The notes below the pieces were generated by a model. It was not told the DNA's origin. It worked only from the letters and a program-made list of their open reading frames with translations, and did no database searches. A stretch of 64,000 nt of DNA from Phaeobacter sp. A36a-5a (GTDB lineage: Bacteria; Pseudomonadota; Alphaproteobacteria; Rhodobacterales; Rhodobacteraceae), in NCBI RefSeq assembly GCF_037911135.1, contig NZ_JBBLYU010000003.1:310001-374000 (forward strand), written 5' to 3'. A program made the translations under genes and the position numbers. Positions 38,701 to 46,308 of this stretch are shown here, piece after piece (position 1 is the stretch's first letter; every line of letters begins with the position of its first letter).

Positions 38701-38739
38701 ATCGGCCCAATGCAATTCGGCCAGGTTCAATGCGGTCAT
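35710..38739 (-). CDS. Three-domain fusion: APH-like kinase, M23 peptidase domain, class-III aminotransferase-fold enzyme
   Basis: 1009 residues, no signal peptide. About 1-330 is an aminoglycoside-phosphotransferase-like kinase (IHNDANDYNIL and LIDLGDM are the catalytic-loop and metal motifs). About 430-560 is an M23 domain with H438-x3-D442 and H529-V-H531, all zinc ligands kept. About 590-1009 is a class-III PLP enzyme with K851 in LGKPIGNG. Eukaryotic hydroxylysine kinase plus the AGXT2L phospholyases use the same kinase/PLP pairing (phosphorylate an amino alcohol, then eliminate phosphate), so this may be a one-protein version. The role of the M23 domain is unknown. Confidence 0.88.
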   Translation of the reverse strand: MTALNLAELHWADALNNHWGITADLSRLDGEYDLNFRAIAEDGQGYILKVMRPGCAPDLVEMQIAALAHLHQTDPDLPCPRAVAAADGALCLDLADETGVERLVWLQTQLPGRCYAKSTPKSSVLIREIGAALGSITRALKTFDHPALLRNFKWDLMSADWVASDLDCIADSKRRSLIAAICADFIELKPVLGSLPKQAIHNDANDYNILVTGTLCQPRHVGGLIDLGDMCATPRICDLAIAAAYIVLDNPRPQAALSALIEGYHAVNPLTETELDLLWPLLRMRLAVSVVNSTLVAKDNPDDPYVTISQGPAWRFLEQPSEHPALISSRLRATCGLSVVDGADRVIAYLEKYSGEFAPLMGRDLTGLPMGSLSVETSTWPQNPFDMPLAEAAEVGREFSGENGADWWLGYYNEPRLIYTAPAFRKGAYKASDRRTVHLAVDVFAPAGQTLYAPLEGEVVAVENRDAHLDYGGVVILKHHTDTGEEFYTLYGHLDPDCCTQLSVGDRVAKGAPFCQLGDATENGGWAPHVHFQLALSTKGIEADWPGVADPDDLLLWNALCPNPAPLLNLPAEKTGYEPTDKRRVLADRKAHFGSNLSLTYSDPVMLLRGWKHHLFDEMGRPYLDAYNNVPHVGHAHPRVQAVAADQLKRMNSNTRYLHPAQTAFAEKVLSKMPDHLEVCFFVNSGTEANELALRLARAHTGAKGMVTPNHGYHGNTTGVIDVSAYKFNAKGGVGPSDWVQLIEVADDYRGSYRRDDADRAQKYADLVDPAIEKLRASGHGVAGFIAETFPSVGGQIIPPKGYLPAVYDKIRAAGGICIADEVQTGLGRLGDYYFGFEHQEASPDIVVLGKPIGNGHPLGVLVTTRAIADSFAQGPEFFSTFGGSTLSCRIGTEVLNIVDEEGLQENARVRGAELIEGLRELQSRYQSIGDVRGMGLFIGVELIRNDGSEATDICTYVKNRMRDHRILIGSEGPKDNILKIRPPLTIDAEGIEMILASMNSILSEVHDG

Positions 38740-38812
38740 GAGAGGTCCCTGTTCAAATATCCTCAGCCCCGTTGGTCGGGGCGTTTTGGCTATTTGGACC
38801 GGGGAGTGGCGA

Positions 38813-39874
38813 TTAGTCCAGCCACCCTTTCAGATTGCGTTGGATAACGCCGGACAGCGCGTCAATGTGCTCGGCGTCATCGTTCAGGCAAGGGATATAG
38901 AGAAATTCCTCTCCGCCCGCGTGCTCAAAGCTTTCGCGAATTTCCTCGTTGATTTCCTCAAGCGTCTCAATGCAGTCCGCCGAGAAGGCTGGGGCGATCA
39001 CCGCGATGTTTTTCTTGCCTTCTTTGGCGAGGGTGGCGACGTGATCCACGGTATAGGGCTTCAGCCATTCTTCGGGGCCAAACACCGACTGAAACGTGGT
39101 GGTGATTTCGGTATCGGTCCACCCCAGACGTTCTTTCAGGAGGCGCGTCGTTTTCTGGCACTGACAATGGTAGGGATCGCCCTGCATCAGATAGCGCTTG
39201 GGCATCCCGTGATAGGATACAACCAGAATTTCGGGTTTTTTCTCGGCGGTGGCATAAGCTTTCTCCACCGAACGCGCAAGGGCGTCGATATATGCCGGAT
39301 CGTCAAAATAGGGTGCGACGGTGCGTGCGGCGGGCTGCCAGGTTTCTTCCATCAGGGCGCGGAAAAATTGGTCGTTGGCGGTGGCCGAGGTGGCCCCGGC
39401 ATATTGCGGATAAAGCGGGACGAAGAGGATTTTCTGACAGCCGGCCTCAACCATTGCCCGCACTTTGGATTTGGTTGAGGGATTGCCGTAGCGCATACAG
39501 AAATCCACCATGACCTCTTTGCCATACCGCTCCTGCAGCGCTTCCGACATCGCGGCGGTCTGCTCCTTGGTGATGGTCATCAGGGGGCTTTCGCCCTTGT
39601 CATGGTTCCAGATGGACTTATACGCCGCTCCCGAGGAAAACGGCCGTTTGGCCAAAATGATCAGTTGCAACAGCGGCTGCCATTTCCAGGCAGGATAGTC
39701 GATCACACGCTTGTCCGAGAGAAACTCGCTCAGATACCGGCGCATCGGCCAGTAGCTATAGTCATCGGGGGTGCCCAGATTGGCCAACAGTACGCCGACC
39801 TTCGCCGGGGCGATCTTGGGGTGGTCTGCCGGCGCATGAGCGGGGCAGGTGGCGGGGGCAGTGGCGTCCAGCAT
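38813..39874 (-). CDS. hemH: Ferrochelatase
   Basis: HemH inserts iron into protoporphyrin IX, the last step of heme synthesis. The 353 residues are usual for alphaproteobacteria. The active-site His is in SYHGMPKRY, and the acidic APAFSADCIETLEEI block near the C-terminus is diagnostic. A 15-residue extension rich in Ala, Pro and His precedes the fold. The downstream tri-domain gene starts 73 bases after the stop on the same strand. Confidence 0.96.
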   Translation of the reverse strand: MLDATAPATCPAHAPADHPKIAPAKVGVLLANLGTPDDYSYWPMRRYLSEFLSDKRVIDYPAWKWQPLLQLIILAKRPFSSGAAYKSIWNHDKGESPLMTITKEQTAAMSEALQERYGKEVMVDFCMRYGNPSTKSKVRAMVEAGCQKILFVPLYPQYAGATSATANDQFFRALMEETWQPAARTVAPYFDDPAYIDALARSVEKAYATAEKKPEILVVSYHGMPKRYLMQGDPYHCQCQKTTRLLKERLGWTDTEITTTFQSVFGPEEWLKPYTVDHVATLAKEGKKNIAVIAPAFSADCIETLEEINEEIRESFEHAGGEEFLYIPCLNDDAEHIDALSGVIQRNLKGWLD

Positions 39875-40002
39875 CTATCAGGGTCCTGTGCGGTAAACGG
39901 TCAGCGGATCGTTGGTCCGCCCTAGCTATATGAAGATACGGCGGAAATGACCAATTGGATCATTCCACCAGAGCCATAGGATAGACCTATGGCTGGTTCT
40001 GT

Positions 40003-40833
40003 CTACTTTGGCAGCGGTGTTTCCGGCACCTTCAGCGCATCCGCCAGTCGCGCCTTTGCCGATCCGGGGCGCAGCGGTTTTTGCTGGGTGTCGGACGGGG
40101 ACCAGCCGGTCAGGCAAATCAGTTCAAAGGTTGCAGGCAAAAGACCGTCCTCCGTTGCGTAGGTGGACCGGTAGATATCCGCAGTGTCAGCGAACAATTT
40201 GCGCGTGGTTGCGGTCTTTTGCCTCTGTGTCATGGCATTGGTTTCGCCCATGCCGCGCAGTTCGTGCATCAGGTGCCACAGGTCGCGGTACTTTGCGGTC
40301 AGCGGCACAACATCCGCCACCGGAAGCGCAAATCCGGCCCGTTGCAACAGCGCACCCAGATCGCGCACTTCGCCCATCGGGGCCACGCGGGGCGACAGCC
40401 CGCCGGAAAGGCGGGTTTCGGCGGTGGCCAGGGCGCTGCGCAATTCATGCAGGGTCTGGCCGCCCAGCATCACGACCAGCAGCAAGCCGTCTTCGGTCAG
40501 GGCCCGGTGACATTGGATCAATTGTCCGACCGGATCATTGGCCCAGTGCAGTGACATGGCATGGACCACAAGATCATGGGCACCAACCGCCAGATCCAAT
40601 GTTTCGTCATCCGCGACATGTTTGGCATCGGGCAGACAACTGTCCCAGCCTTGCGCAAAAGGCGCCACCAGCGCTGGGCGCGTAAAGCTCCTGTTAACCA
40701 TGGAGAGCCGATCCTCAATCTCATCGCGTGCGATATCGTGCAGGAACAGGGCTTCTGGGGTCAGGCGGCTGCGATGGGCGGCGAGTGCGCTGCGGTCAAA
40801 GAGCTGCGGGCGGGGCGTCGTGGCTTTGGTCAT
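40003..40833 (-). CDS. NDUFAF5/BioC-like methyltransferase-fold protein with degenerate SAM motif
   Basis: 276 residues. The central block LSLHWANDPVGQL, then MLGGQTLHELR, SPRVAPMGEVRDLGALLQRAGF, GMGETN and PATFELICLTGW match NDUFAF5, a mitochondrial complex-I arginine methyltransferase, closely in order. The expected glycine-rich SAM motif (D-x-G-x-G-x-G) is not present in the region where it should lie; a PFAQGWDSCL stretch sits there instead. It may still bind SAM or may have another role. It starts 14 bases from the divergent comF. Confidence 0.8.
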   Translation of the reverse strand: MTKATTPRPQLFDRSALAAHRSRLTPEALFLHDIARDEIEDRLSMVNRSFTRPALVAPFAQGWDSCLPDAKHVADDETLDLAVGAHDLVVHAMSLHWANDPVGQLIQCHRALTEDGLLLVVMLGGQTLHELRSALATAETRLSGGLSPRVAPMGEVRDLGALLQRAGFALPVADVVPLTAKYRDLWHLMHELRGMGETNAMTQRQKTATTRKLFADTADIYRSTYATEDGLLPATFELICLTGWSPSDTQQKPLRPGSAKARLADALKVPETPLPK

Positions 40834-40847
40834 GAGGGCTATTTAGG

Positions 40848-41576
40848 ATGTTGAAGGCGCGGATACAAACGGCTGTTTCGCTGATCTACCCGCCACGCTG
40901 TCTGGCCTGCGGTGAGTGGGTCGACAGCGATTTCGGACTTTGTGGCCCCTGCTGGCGCGAGACACCGTTCATACATGGAACTTGTTGCCATGGATGTGGA
41001 GTCCCTTTGATCGGGGAGGAGGATGGGTTTCGCCTCGAATGTGATGAGTGTATGGATCACCCACGGCCTTGGCAGGAAGGACGCGCCGCGCTGACCTATG
41101 AGGGCACGGCCCGGCGGCTGGTACTGGCCCTGAAACACGGGGATCGAACTGAAATCGCCCGGCCTGCAGGGCGCTGGTTGGGGCGGGCGGCTGCCAGTTT
41201 GCTTGTGGATGATCCCTTGGTGGCGCCAGTGCCGCTACACTGGTCGCGGTTTCTGCGCCGCCGCTATAATCAATCTGATCTGCTGGCCCGACAAATGTCC
41301 CGAGACGCTGGCTTGGACTACTGCCCGGACCTGTTGCGGCGCGTTTGCCGTACACCTTCGCTTGAAGGGCAGGGCCGCTGCGAGCGCTACGCAACGTTGG
41401 CGCGGTCGATTTCGGCGCATCCGAAACATGCCGCACAGATTGACGGGCGTATCGTCCTGCTGGTCGATGATGTGATGACCAGTGGTGCCACGCTTGCGGC
41501 CTGTAGCGAGGCTTGCCTTGATGCAGGCGCAAGCGCGGTCCGTATCGCCGTGCTTGCAAGGGTCACGCAGTCGTGA
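40848..41576 (+). CDS. comF: ComF-family phosphoribosyltransferase-like protein
   Basis: A 242-residue protein with an N-terminal zinc-finger-like cysteine cluster (CLACGEW... CGPCW... CHGCG... CDEC) and a C-terminal phosphoribosyltransferase core with the VLLVDDVMTSGAT PRPP loop. In many bacteria ComF takes part in DNA uptake and repair; in this group it is usually just called a double-zinc-ribbon PRTase protein. The start ATG lies only 14 bases from the divergent gene's start. A glutaredoxin gene follows. Confidence 0.9.
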   Translation: MLKARIQTAVSLIYPPRCLACGEWVDSDFGLCGPCWRETPFIHGTCCHGCGVPLIGEEDGFRLECDECMDHPRPWQEGRAALTYEGTARRLVLALKHGDRTEIARPAGRWLGRAAASLLVDDPLVAPVPLHWSRFLRRRYNQSDLLARQMSRDAGLDYCPDLLRRVCRTPSLEGQGRCERYATLARSISAHPKHAAQIDGRIVLLVDDVMTSGATLAACSEACLDAGASAVRIAVLARVTQS

Positions 41577-41661
41577 TCTGAACGCGCTGGGGCTGGCAAT
41601 TCTATCATGGACTGCCCAAGTTCAGGGCCAAGCCACTGAATATTTTCAAACGGAGACCCGA

Positions 41662-41919
41662 ATGAAACCGGTCGAAATCTACACTTCCCCGCTCTGCGGG
41701 TTTTGCCACGCCGCAAAACGCCTGCTGACCCAGAAAGGCGTAAGCTTCGACGAAATCGACGTCTTGGCTAATCCTGATCGCAAGGCCGAAATGATCGAGC
41801 GTGCCAATGGTGGGCGTACCGTTCCGCAGATTTTTGTCGGCGAGACCCATGTCGGTGGATGCGATGATCTTTATGCACTGGATCGGTCCGGCAAGCTGGA
41901 TCCGCTGCTGGCAACCTGA
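41662..41919 (+). CDS. grxC: Glutaredoxin
   Basis: An 85-residue dithiol glutaredoxin. The redox pair is C12 and C15 in SPLCGFC, with TVPQIFVGETHVGGCDDL, the GSH-binding TVP and GGCDD loops, further along. It reduces disulfides using glutathione. The CGFC active site replaces the usual CPYC, a modest change. The start ATG 41662 follows GGAGA-type sequence. It lies between comF and a nitrilase-family gene on the same strand. Confidence 0.92.
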   Translation: MKPVEIYTSPLCGFCHAAKRLLTQKGVSFDEIDVLANPDRKAEMIERANGGRTVPQIFVGETHVGGCDDLYALDRSGKLDPLLAT

Positions 41920-41961
41920 GGCGCGGTGATTAAGATCGGTGGCCATCGGAGGATATGACAG

Positions 41962-42792
41962 ATGCGTGCGGCCTTGCTTCAAATGACGTCAAGCGACCAG
42001 CCAGCTGAGAATCTGGTGATGGTGCAGGAGATGATTGCCGAGGCCGCTGCCGCTGGCGCCGGTTTTGTACTGACACCAGAAGTGACAAACTGCCTTTCTG
42101 GAAGTCGCAGCCACCAGACGTCGGTCCTCCATCATGAAGCGGATGATCCGACGTTGGCGGCCCTGCGCAGAACTGCCGAGGAGCGTGGTCTCTGGCTGTC
42201 TCTCGGATCCCTCGCGTTGAAGACGACGGATTCCGATGGACGGTTTGCCAATCGCCAGTTTCTGATCGATCCAGCCGGTGAGATCGTTGCGCGCTATGAC
42301 AAGATCCACATGTTCGATGTGGATGTCACGCCTGAAGAAACTTACCGCGAGTCGGATGGATACCGCCCGGGCCGTCAGGCTGTGGTTGCACAGACTCCAT
42401 TTGCAGCCCTGGGAATGACCATCTGTTACGACGTACGCTTCCCCTATCTGCATCGGCGTCTGGCCAAAGCAGGGGCTCAGGTGCTGCTGGCGCCAGCTGC
42501 CTTTTCGCCTGTTACCGGTTCGGCCCATTGGCACGCATTGCTTCAGGCGCGTGCAATCGAGACGGGCTGCTATGTGCTGGCGGCTGCTCAGACTGGCACC
42601 CATCCGGCAACCAAGGGAAAGTCGCGACGCACCTATGGCCATTCTCTGGTGGTGTCACCCTGGGGGGAAATTCTGGCCGATGGCGGCGTTGAGCCAGGGA
42701 TCACCTACATTGATCTTGACCTTGAAAAAGTGGCACAAGCGCGTCGACAGGTTCCTTCCCTGTTTCATGACCGAGAATTCGACGGCCCCTGA
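41962..42792 (+). CDS. Carbon-nitrogen hydrolase, Nit1-like
   Basis: A 276-residue nitrilase-superfamily amidase. The catalytic triad E40, K114 and C155 (in TICYDVRFP) is in place. The KIHMFDVDV stretch after Lys114 resembles Nit1, which in characterised cases repairs deaminated glutathione by removing the amide; this fits its position beside a glutaredoxin, but other amides cannot be excluded. The stop overlaps the MarR gene by one base. Confidence 0.85.
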   Translation: MRAALLQMTSSDQPAENLVMVQEMIAEAAAAGAGFVLTPEVTNCLSGSRSHQTSVLHHEADDPTLAALRRTAEERGLWLSLGSLALKTTDSDGRFANRQFLIDPAGEIVARYDKIHMFDVDVTPEETYRESDGYRPGRQAVVAQTPFAALGMTICYDVRFPYLHRRLAKAGAQVLLAPAAFSPVTGSAHWHALLQARAIETGCYVLAAAQTGTHPATKGKSRRTYGHSLVVSPWGEILADGGVEPGITYIDLDLEKVAQARRQVPSLFHDREFDGP

Positions 42793-43232
42793 TGGACGAT
42801 ACCAATTCCCTTGCGGTTTCGCTGTTCAGCGAAATTCTGATGGCAGATCAGCTGGCGCGGACCCGGCTGGGACAAGTGCTGCCTAAGGGAATGGAACTGT
42901 CGCATTTCTCGGTATTGAACCATCTCGCACGTACCGGAGTTGAGCGGTCGCCCGCTCAGCTGGCCAAGGCGTTTCACGTGACCCGTGGGGCGATGACCAA
43001 TACATTGAGCAAGCTGGAAGCGGCGGGCTACGTTCATATCCGCCCAGACTGGGATGATGCGCGACGCAAAATGGTCGCGATCAGCCCGGCGGGACGACAG
43101 GCGCGCGACGCCGCATTGGCCAGCATTGTTCCGATGATCCGCGAAGTGGTTGAGGAACTGGGAGGTGACCGGGTCAAATCCGCGCTGCCGATCCTGCGAG
43201 AGTTCCGCATTAAGCTGGGAAGTCGCGACTGA
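42792..43232 (+). CDS. MarR-family transcriptional regulator
   Basis: 146 residues. A winged-helix fold near residues 30-110: ELSHFSVLNHLART, then the recognition helix VTRGAMTNTLSKLEAAGYVHIR and the wing DWDDARRKMVAISPAG. The ligand is unknown. It overlaps the nitrilase gene, so it may respond to a product of that pathway. It contains a TTTCACGTGA parS core at 42972-42981 that I do not count as parS (see rejected). Confidence 0.9.
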   Translation: MDDTNSLAVSLFSEILMADQLARTRLGQVLPKGMELSHFSVLNHLARTGVERSPAQLAKAFHVTRGAMTNTLSKLEAAGYVHIRPDWDDARRKMVAISPAGRQARDAALASIVPMIREVVEELGGDRVKSALPILREFRIKLGSRD

Positions 43233-43263
43233 TTGGCGACTACGGGCGCAGGGCCCCAATCCT

Positions 43264-43466
43264 GTAAAACGGAAAAGGACGTCTGCGAACAGACGTCCTT
43301 GGTGCCCCCCGTCAGGCTGGTCCGTGAGTGGTAGGCTTAACGACAGGGCGGCCCGGAACAAGGGCCTCTGTGCATTCACTCGGTGACAGGTCAGGAACAT
43401 CTGACCCTATCCATGGTCTACCACGTAGAAGGTAGCGGCCCAACGACGCAGAAGGATGATTGCCTA
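43264..43466 (-). ncRNA. Structured small RNA downstream of ubiG, probably 6S-like
   Basis: A gene-free stretch of 270 bases on the ubiG strand has its own -10 (TATACT, minus strand, 43478-43473) and a strong terminator at its end. Within it, several helices form: GTGGTAG pairs with CTACCAC more than 100 bases away, GGTCAG/CTGACC makes a local hairpin, GGCCC/GGGCC another, and the two ends show weak closing complementarity. Length (about 200 bases), long-range closing and internal hairpins suit 6S RNA; the identity is not certain. Confidence 0.55.
43273..43300 (-). terminator. Terminator of the small RNA
   Basis: On the minus strand AAGGACGTCTG, loop TTCG, CAGACGTCCTT is a perfect 11-bp stem with a stable UUCG tetraloop, followed by TTTT. 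No T-run follows on the plus strand. Confidence 0.9.
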
Positions 43467-43502
43467 TCCTAAAGTATAGGGACAGGGCTTTTGCCTCCGC
43501 GC

Positions 43503-44249
43503 TTAGCGAGACTTTGTGCTGGCTGTCACGTAATTTACGCTCAAATCACGGTCCGAGAGCGACCAGCTCCAGAAGATCGGATTGAACACAAAACCCTTCC
43601 GATCGACAGGCGTCAGCCCCGCCTTTGAGAGCAGCTCGAACAGCTCGTCTGGTGTAATGAACTTCGACCATTCATGTGTCCCGCGCGGCAGCCATCGCAT
43701 GACAACCTCGGCGCCTAAAATGGCCATCGCGTAGCTTTTGGGATTGCGGTTGATGGTTGAACAGATTTGCAGACCACCGGGCCTGAGCAGCTGCTGCGTG
43801 GCAGTTAGATAGCTGAGCGGATCGGCAACATGTTCGACCACCTCCATGTTGAGAACCACGTCGAACTGCTCGCCCGCCTCTGCCAGCGCCTCGGCTGTGG
43901 TGTGGCGATAGTCGATGTCCAGACCGGATTGCTGGGCGTGAACCTGAGCGACTGGAATATTGCCCGCTGCGGCGTCGGCGCCGACGACATCGGCACCCAG
44001 ACGGGCTATTGGTTCGCTGAGAAGCCCGCCACCGCAGCCGATGTCCAGAATGCGCAGTCCGGAAAAGGGCGCCTGATCGGATAGGTTGCGATCAAATTCA
44101 CCAGCAATTTGCCTGGTGATGTAGTCCAGCCGACAGGGGTTCAGCATGTGCAATGGTTTGAATTTTCCAGTGGGATCCCACCATTCGGCGGCCATGGCCT
44201 CAAATTTTGCGATCTCGGACGGGTCTACCGTGGATTGAGGCGCTTGCAT
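43503..44249 (-). CDS. ubiG: UbiG ubiquinone biosynthesis O-methyltransferase
   Basis: UbiG methylates hydroxyl groups in ubiquinone synthesis. The SAM motif [13 protein letters not shown] is at residues 68-80, and [11 protein letters not shown], a family block, follows. Size is 248 residues, starting at [10 protein letters not shown] because GGAGACAGGA precedes that ATG; a longer frame begins at 44276. The small RNA begins just downstream of its stop. Confidence 0.95.
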   Translation of the reverse strand: MQAPQSTVDPSEIAKFEAMAAEWWDPTGKFKPLHMLNPCRLDYITRQIAGEFDRNLSDQAPFSGLRILDIGCGGGLLSEPIARLGADVVGADAAAGNIPVAQVHAQQSGLDIDYRHTTAEALAEAGEQFDVVLNMEVVEHVADPLSYLTATQQLLRPGGLQICSTINRNPKSYAMAILGAEVVMRWLPRGTHEWSKFITPDELFELLSKAGLTPVDRKGFVFNPIFWSWSLSDRDLSVNYVTASTKSR

Positions 44250-44298
44250 TCCTGTCTCCGTGTGTTCTTTTATCATTCAGGACTAAGTTAGGTCAGTA

Positions 44299-45279
44299 AT
44301 GGACAAATACCCGTATCAAAAGCGCGCAGTGCAGTATTTGTACCCGCCCATTGAACCCTTTGATCAGCGGATGGTCGATGTGGGGCAGGGCCACCATATC
44401 TATATGGAGCAGAGCGGTAATCCGGACGGTATCCCTGTGGTGGTCTGTCACGGAGGCCCGGGTGGCGGGAGCAGCCCGGCCATGCGGCGGTATTTCGACC
44501 CTGACCACTACCGGATTGTGTTATTCGATCAGCGCGGTTGCGGACGGTCACGGCCGCATGCCTCTTGCGCTGACAATACAACCTGGCACCTGGTCGCGGA
44601 TATGGAAATCATCCGCCGACTTCTGGGGCTGTCGCGGTGGATGGTGTTCGGCGGGAGCTGGGGGGCAACTTTGTCGCTGATCTATGCCCAGACCCATCCC
44701 GAGCGGGTGCGCCATCTGATCCTGCGCGGCGTCTTCCTGATGACCAAGTCAGAGCTGGACTGGTTCTACGGTGGTGGTGCTGGCCGTTTCTGGCCGGAGA
44801 CCTGGTCGCGTTTTGTCTCGATGATCCCCGATGGTGAGCGGGGCGATCTGATCGCCGCCTATAACAGACGGCTGTTTTCCGGCGATATGGCTGAGGAGAT
44901 CCTGTTCGGCCGGGCTTGGTCGGCATGGGAGAACGCGTTGGCCTCGATCCATTCCAACGGCACATCGGGCGAAAGCCCGGGCGACTACGCGCGCGCCTTT
45001 GCACGACTGGAGAATCACTATTTCATCAATGGCGGGTTTCTCGACTACGATGGTCAGATCTTTGCCAATATGGGGCGCATATCGCATATTCCCGGCATCA
45101 TCGTGCAGGGGCGGTATGATATGATTTGTCCGCCGACCTCCGCCTGGCGATTGAAAGAGCTGTGGCCAAATGCCGAGTTGAAGATGGTGCGCAATGCGGG
45201 CCATGCTCTGTCCGAACCGGGAATCAGCGCCGAGCTGGTGCGCGCAATGGACCAGATTGCAGAGGAGCAGGAGCCATGA
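44299..45279 (+). CDS. pip: Proline iminopeptidase (alpha/beta hydrolase)
   Basis: A 326-residue prolyl aminopeptidase. The catalytic Ser is S120 in GGSWGATLSL. HGGPGGG near residue 51 supplies the oxyanion region, and the Asp and His are in YDMICPP and GHALSEPG near the C-terminus. It removes N-terminal proline. It lies divergent from ubiG with 49 bases between starts, and overlaps the next gene by ATGA. Confidence 0.93.
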   Translation: MDKYPYQKRAVQYLYPPIEPFDQRMVDVGQGHHIYMEQSGNPDGIPVVVCHGGPGGGSSPAMRRYFDPDHYRIVLFDQRGCGRSRPHASCADNTTWHLVADMEIIRRLLGLSRWMVFGGSWGATLSLIYAQTHPERVRHLILRGVFLMTKSELDWFYGGGAGRFWPETWSRFVSMIPDGERGDLIAAYNRRLFSGDMAEEILFGRAWSAWENALASIHSNGTSGESPGDYARAFARLENHYFINGGFLDYDGQIFANMGRISHIPGIIVQGRYDMICPPTSAWRLKELWPNAELKMVRNAGHALSEPGISAELVRAMDQIAEEQEP

Positions 45280-46118
45280 CACGGATCGACAGGCGTGCGC
45301 TGTTCACATCTGGCGCCGCGGCTGCCCTGCTGGCTGCAACCGGGGCCGCGCTGGCTGATACGCCGCGGCAGGGCGGGATCCTTCGTCTCGCGGTACCGCG
45401 AGACGGTGGGCTGATGGATCAGGTCGCTCGTGGGGCCGTGTTTGACACCTTGATGGAAATTGGCCCTGACGGCTCCTTGCGGCCTGAGCTGGCCAGTCGC
45501 TGGAGCAGCAGCCCCGATGCGCGGGTCTGGCAGTTCGATATTCGGGCAGATGTGACGTTTCACGATGGAACACCGGTGCGGGCGGCGGATGTGGCGGCGA
45601 GCCTGCTGGGCAGCGATATCGGCGATGGCGCTGCTCAAATCGACATACTCTCGCCCGGTAGCATCCAGATTGTGCTGGGCGCGTCCAATCCGCATCTCCC
45701 TTATTTATTGGCCGATGGCCGGTTTGCGATTGCCGCCGGCGGGGAAACCTCAGGCGACCTCTCAGCGGCAAACGGGACCGGGTGCTACAGGGTGGAGCGC
45801 GCGCGCTCTGGGCGCGACTTCCGCGCGGCGCGGGTGCGGGGGCACTACAAATCCGGTCAGGCCGGTTGGGTCGATACGGTTGAGTTGATCGTGATTCCCG
45901 ATGCCACCGTGCGGGCTGAGGCGCTGCGGGATGGATATGTCGATGTCGCCGCCCTGCCAGCACCCGAAGGTCTCATCTCGCGCGGCAGTTTTCACTACCA
46001 TCCATCCGTTGATGACATGGCGCTGGCAGCCCGGCGGGATGTTGGTATGCCTCGGACGATAGGCACTCGGTCGGCTTTGGACGATGGTCGTATTGCGGAA
46101 CGCTGGTGGCGCCTCTGA
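45276..46118 (+). CDS. Shortened family-5 solute-binding-type protein
   Basis: 280 residues with a Tat-like signal peptide (RIDRRALFTSGAAAALLAATG). Blocks LMEIGPDG, LASRWSSSPDARVWQFDIR, VTFHDGTPVRAADV and GTGCYRVERA match the family-5 extracellular solute-binding proteins that serve peptide transporters. The family is normally about 500 residues; here the second half is absent, so ligand binding by the usual two-lobe fold is doubtful. No transporter genes lie next to it. It overlaps pip by 4 bases. Confidence 0.75.
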   Translation: MTRIDRRALFTSGAAAALLAATGAALADTPRQGGILRLAVPRDGGLMDQVARGAVFDTLMEIGPDGSLRPELASRWSSSPDARVWQFDIRADVTFHDGTPVRAADVAASLLGSDIGDGAAQIDILSPGSIQIVLGASNPHLPYLLADGRFAIAAGGETSGDLSAANGTGCYRVERARSGRDFRAARVRGHYKSGQAGWVDTVELIVIPDATVRAEALRDGYVDVAALPAPEGLISRGSFHYHPSVDDMALAARRDVGMPRTIGTRSALDDGRIAERWWRL

Positions 46119-46233
46119 TCTGGAAGATTTGCAAGCCTGGGTCCGCACAGAACATGGGTCAGGGGAACTGCCTCTTGCAGTTTGGCCTGATCCGGCGTAT
46201 ATGCCTTTCGTAACAGCGGCGCGTCGGGTTTGA
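46084..46233 (+). other. Coding-like 49-codon frame after the short solute-binding gene
   Basis: An open frame in a different phase overlaps the end of the solute-binding gene. The residues SDLEDLQAWVRTEHGSGELP and LAVWPDPAYMPFVTAARRV read like real protein. It has no good ribosome site. It could be a fragment from a longer ancestral gene, a small coupled gene, or chance. Confidence 0.25.
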
Positions 46234-46308
46234 CCCTCAGCTCCACCGGAAAGTTCAACGGGCCGCGCGCCCGTTTTTTTGTGCCCGAATCACAGATCTG
46301 GAATTCGT

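Noticed and set aside
42969-42984. A TTTCACGTGA core inside the MarR gene
   Set aside because: Only the central 10 bases fit; four outer positions differ, so ParB loading is unlikely.
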